Shown here: in pieces, positions 60,401 through 64,000 of the stretch
Layout: every line of letters starts with the position of its first letter
Numbering within the stretch: the first letter of the stretch is position 1
Assembly: GCA_030760725.1 (NCBI GenBank)
Contig: JASWHV010000009.1
Location: 95,654,780-95,718,779 of the forward strand
DNA from: Neostapfia colusana
Taxonomy: Eukaryota > Streptophyta > Magnoliopsida > Poales > Poaceae
Reading direction: 5' to 3'
DNA length: 64,000 nucleotides
Program-made: the position numbers and the translations under genes
The notes under the pieces: model-generated
What the model saw: the letters and a program-made list of their open reading frames with translations, nothing else
Databases searched by the model: none
What the model was told of the DNA's origin: nothing

Positions 60401-60645
60401 TGGCTTGATAGACACTTGGAAGTTTTATTTCTGGACTGTGCAGAAATAATGAGTGAGAACCGTGCACCTCTGAGTTTAAGTGCACGACTCGAAGGACGGT
60501 GTCTAAAACAGCACCGTGGCGGGTTAACCACGACATCCCTAGGATGACATCGACCTTCTGTCCCTCTAAGATAATGAGAGACGTGGGGTACACTCTACCC
60601 GCTAAGCATAATGGCGCCTTGGAAACCATTACGCTTGCTGAAATC
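57499..60645 (-). pseudogene. pol: pol of element C: protease end, RT, RNase H, integrase, chromodomain
   Basis: Starts abruptly after the deletion, downstream of the protease active site. A one-base deletion near 60299 shifts the frame ahead of RT. RT (60279-59611, with FIDD) ends at an in-frame TGA (59613-59611), a Trp codon in B. RNase H, integrase and chromodomain are open from there to the TAA at 57499-57501. In integrase the zinc-binding segment and both Asp residues are present, but the catalytic Glu of TERVNQ is Lys (codon 58257-58255, AAG). Even a translated integrase should be inactive. Confidence 0.92.
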
Positions 60646-61014
60646 TTCCCACACATGCTGAGCCCGTCCCTCCACCGGAACGAGCGCGTATGGAGTGTCC
60701 TCCATAGCCTGCACGTGTAGTTGGCAGAAACGTGACATGGTGTCACGGGCTGCCACTTGCCACATCCCTTCCGGTTGTCTTCCTCTCACCGTGACGGTGA
60801 ACGGCACCCAACCGGGTGGCGTAGGTCCTGCAGGGACTTCGACATGGATCGTCCATGTCTTGTTCCCCTCTTCGCCTTCTTCCTTGGCGAAGTATTGCGG
60901 CATCTGGTTGTATCCGAAATATTGGAGCATTTGCCACAATGCTTCCGGGTAGCCGCTACGGTGAGAACAGTGGGACACTACCCACCCGTTCTCCAACTGT
61001 TTATCTGCTGTCAT
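60646..61014 (-). pseudogene. ORF0 of element C, truncated by deletion
   Basis: The N-terminal 120 or so codons are intact from the ATG at 61014, again preceded by TTTTTACAG. The motifs PEALWQMLQYFGY, WTIHVEVPAG and GRAQHVWE are conserved with A and B. It then joins protease sequence at GTGGGAA (60652-60646). The coiled coil, acidic tail, spacer, gag and protease active site are gone. Confidence 0.8.
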
Positions 61015-62513
61015 CTGTAAAAATATATTTGAGAAATGTCAAATATTTATTTAAACAGTAAACCTCTGAGTTATAACATAAGACATGTCATTGAACCCAT
61101 AAAACTTGGAAACATAGTTCAAATTTTAAACAAATTTGACTGCTGATCCGCTGTTCAACATGACAGCCCTGACCAGTTTCCATGTCAACCTGATTTAGGC
61201 CATGTTAAAAGCAAAACTAGTTCTGGAGCTCAACATCAAAGTTAAATCTAACTTCAATAGCTTTCCAGAAAATATTTGCTTGGCCTAAGATCTGTCCTGG
61301 TTAAAAAGTTATGAGACGTCAAAGTCAGCAGAATCTCTGGAAACAATTGGACAGCACCTCCCTGCTATAGGTACTGATTCGATCCAAGCATTCCAATTAA
61401 TTCTGTTCCCAATCTGACAAAACTTTCTGTTACAACGTTGTAACCCATCTCATAAGCTTTCCATAACTACTTCATTTTCTATTTTTGGATTTTTATGCAG
61501 GAAGTTATACTCAATTTACAGAGAGTTTACAGAGAGTCTTACTCTGTCCTGTTTTCTGGACAGTTTCAACTCTACTGCATTTTTCGATTGGTTAAGGGAT
61601 GAAACACCTCTGGACCTCAACACAAAAGTTGTAAAGCTCTTCCAAAGCTTTCCAGAAATGTATCATATGACCCCATCCTCGAAATAACTCAACCAACAAC
61701 CTCTGATTAACTCCAGCCTTAATTCGGCTGAAAACAGAGTGCTCTGTCCTTAACAACCTATAAGTTGAAAACTTGTTAACTTTGAATATCTTGTTCAGGG
61801 GAAGGAGTTACATCAAGTTTTACCACTTTAGATCAAAACCTTCAAGTTTTAAATGAAGTTGTTCATTTAGTTGGGTGTGACCTCGATGCGTCACCAGATT
61901 ATGTCGGTACTACATCCTCACAAAGAAAAACCTATACCGGACTTAGCCGGCTTCGTTATTTCAGTGGCACTAAACGTCACTCGCACACGGATGCTACACG
62001 CCTACCGTTTCGTGGTCAGGCTACCTGCAGAAACTCAAACAATCATCAGACTCGGCTGCACACCGAGCCGGGAATCCATACAGTTCATACAACCGGCCGT
62101 CATCAGTCGCCCGGTTGTTCTCAAGCCAAACACGCCTTGAGCTACGTGTTCATGTTTCAGACCACGTGACGGGGTCTCCCAAGTTGCACAAAGCACGCCA
62201 GGGACAGACGTTGCTCGAATACCCCAAACGACATGAAGAGTCGTAGAGGATATCAAAGCGGGTCGGGTTACCTGCCACCCGTGGGGCTCCACCCTTCAGC
62301 TTGTGCGCACTGGTGGACAGCGCTTACGTGCACCCCCCAAATCATAAACGTCCTGAGATACACGATTTTCCGACATAATCAAATAAGTTAATATGCCACT
62401 TTCAATATACTAATTACATCCTTATACGGGCTACTGACTCGTTCCTCACTGGATTTTTGAAAATGATGACCTTTGTAGTGCGTTAAACCTCAAGCGAGCT
62501 CTGATACCAGTGC
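61015..62513 (-). other. Leader of element C with PBS
   Basis: A 1.5-kb leader collinear with B's. The PBS complement GCTCTGATACCA lies at 62498-62509. The donor-like CTGCAGGTAGCC is also present (near 62020-62030). Confidence 0.85.
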
Positions 62514-64000
62514 TGACACGACCCCACGGTCTTGTCGAGCCAGGATCACGCTGAGGGGTGCTGCGTTGCACAGCACCGGATAACACACGTCAAAGGTACA
62601 AAGCGGAAGCGAAATTTTATTACATAAACAAGTTTATGAATATGTTTACATAAAAATAAGTCCAGTCTACACTCGTGAGCGTAGACTACGCATCAAGTCC
62701 ATGTTCAGCCCTTGAACGTGTCCTTGCTAGCACACACGCACACTAACTCTGCGGCGTGCACGACTCCCACTCGACGTGGTTCCCCTCCTGGGGTTCCGTC
62801 TCCTCTTCAGGAGTCCCTTCCTCATAGAACCCTGCAAAAGCTTCAATCACAAGCAGTGAGCACGAAGGCTCAGCAAGTCTGACCCGTCTCACCTAAACAT
62901 GGAACTTCTACATGAGGGGTGATGGGTTACGTGAGGTAAAAATCATTTGCAAGTACTCGCCTAGTTAGTAGAACCTTACTTTCAAGTTTTAGCAGCAGGT
63001 TGTGGAGAACCTTACGCTAAGGCACATGAGAGAGCCGCAATCAAACAAGAAACACATTTCTCTCATGTACTTTGCCCAAAGTTGAAAAGAACTTTAGTTA
63101 GCTCTAAACTACAGCAATTCATTAGCAATCAAGTCCATCTTTCAATCAGCAACATTTTAACATGTAACTAGCCTGTTCTTTCTACGTCACGGTACAGTGA
63201 ACAAGTGGTACTCACTGACCGTGAGGGACGGCGATTATAATCGATTTACACCTGCAGGGTTACCCGAATAACCCGTCATGTACGCCCGTACTCGATGTTG
63301 CCTACAACAACCATCACGGACGCCGTACGCAACCACCTTTCACCCGTCAGCCAAATATTGAACCGGTCCCATCGTCCCGAGCAAGAGGTCTCTGCATGCG
63401 CATCTCCGTGCCGCCAGCCGATTTACACCTCGAGCTCTCAACCTACCCTCTGAACGACGGGCAATGCCTCAATACCCAACTACCCGAGTTACATCAGTTT
63501 CCCGGTTCCCATATAGCCGGTAGGTCTTCGGTACTGTTCTAGCTTGTTCAACAGGCCCGCACACGGCTCGGTCCTCAATCGACACAAGCGGAGCTACAGC
63601 ACACAGGCCCCAAAGTCCTGCTGCCCTTACCCTCCGCTCGGTCTCATTTTCTTGCCATGTGTTTCATGTGCTATCACTACCCGAGTCGAGTGCCTCTAGC
63701 CTATGCTCGCGAGTAGTTCCAACTACTCGACTTGTACCAAATCCTACTCTATCATAGCAACGCAGTAGCTAACGGGGTTTGCAATCCTAAACCCAACCCA
63801 TGGTTCTCTTGGCTATGCAGTGGGGCTTCCAAACAAGACTCTAACGCAAAGAATAAAGTAAACAAGTATGTGCTCAAAACAATAAAAATTTGTAAAAAGG
63901 TTAATGCAAACCGGAGCTTGCCTTTCTGCTCTTGGTCGTAGGCTAGCTGTTCCTCCGGAGTAACGAAGTCTAGGACTTCGGGTTCCTCCTCGACCTTAGT
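62514..64000 (-). repeat. 5' LTR of element C (partial)
   Basis: Collinear with 53536-55022 at high identity and cut by the window end. It contains the last exon of the LTR small ORF (62831-62743, without the stop seen in the 3' LTR) and most of the middle exon (end at 63922). Confidence 0.92.

Larger units (their letters stand above)
53536..64000 (-). mobile_element. Element C: Ty3/gypsy of the A/B family, reverse, internally deleted
   Basis: Reverse-strand element inserted in D's pol. Its 3' LTR is 53536-57430, internal region 57431-62513, and 5' LTR begins at 62514 and leaves the window. The internal region is 5,083 bp against 7,338 in B. The 2,255-bp difference is one deletion from ORF0 into protease. 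A frameshift, a stop and a lost integrase catalytic residue also disable it. Confidence 0.94.

Overview
The window is wall-to-wall retrotransposon DNA from a plant, almost certainly a grass. Support for this comes from plant chromovirus Ty3/gypsy elements with LTRs of about 4 kb, initiator tRNA-Met primer sites, an extra ORF ahead of gag, and a Sirevirus-type Ty1/copia element. I found no host protein gene, rRNA, tRNA or CRISPR. It looks like pericentromeric heterochromatin built by nested insertion.

Layout. Element A (1-28260, left end outside the window) is a Ty3/gypsy element. Element B, a complete element of the same family (2697-18116, target-site duplication GATCT), has inserted into its leader. 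A's 3' LTR runs straight into a second PBS and leader fragment (28261-28967). From 28968 to 37740 lie rearranged LTRs of related families: E, F, G and H. F and G are two copies of a roughly 3 kb tandem unit that includes the head of the H LTR. A reverse-strand copia fragment follows (37977-39193). Element D (LTR from 39194, pol fragment to 53535) is split twice: by Sirevirus-like element S (41700-51781, TSD GCTTG) inside its LTR, and by element C (53536 to beyond 64000, reverse strand, same family as A and B) inside its pol. C has lost gag and the protease active site through a clean 2,255-bp deletion.

Genes. A, B and C share the order LTR, PBS, a leader of about 1.5 kb, ORF0 (unknown N-terminal domain plus coiled coil), gag, protease, RT, RNase H, integrase with a chromodomain, PPT, LTR. 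Every copy is broken by stops, frameshifts or deletion. No autonomous element is present.

Most unusual observation. The LTRs themselves appear to contain a small spliced gene. A short first coding exon ending in a phase-1 GTGAG donor, a middle exon of 78, 81 or 84 nt ending at a GC-type donor, and a last exon ending in a Cys-Thr-Pro motif and a stop can be joined in frame to an acidic protein of about 60-64 residues. The middle and last exons keep their reading frames, or most of their features, across diverged LTR families (A/B/C, F/G, D, partly H). A second notable signal is a 26-bp tandem array in the H-type LTR. Each unit carries CTTCTAGAAG, the inverted core of a plant heat-shock element, and in the downstream copy the array lies about 160 bp upstream of a TATA box.
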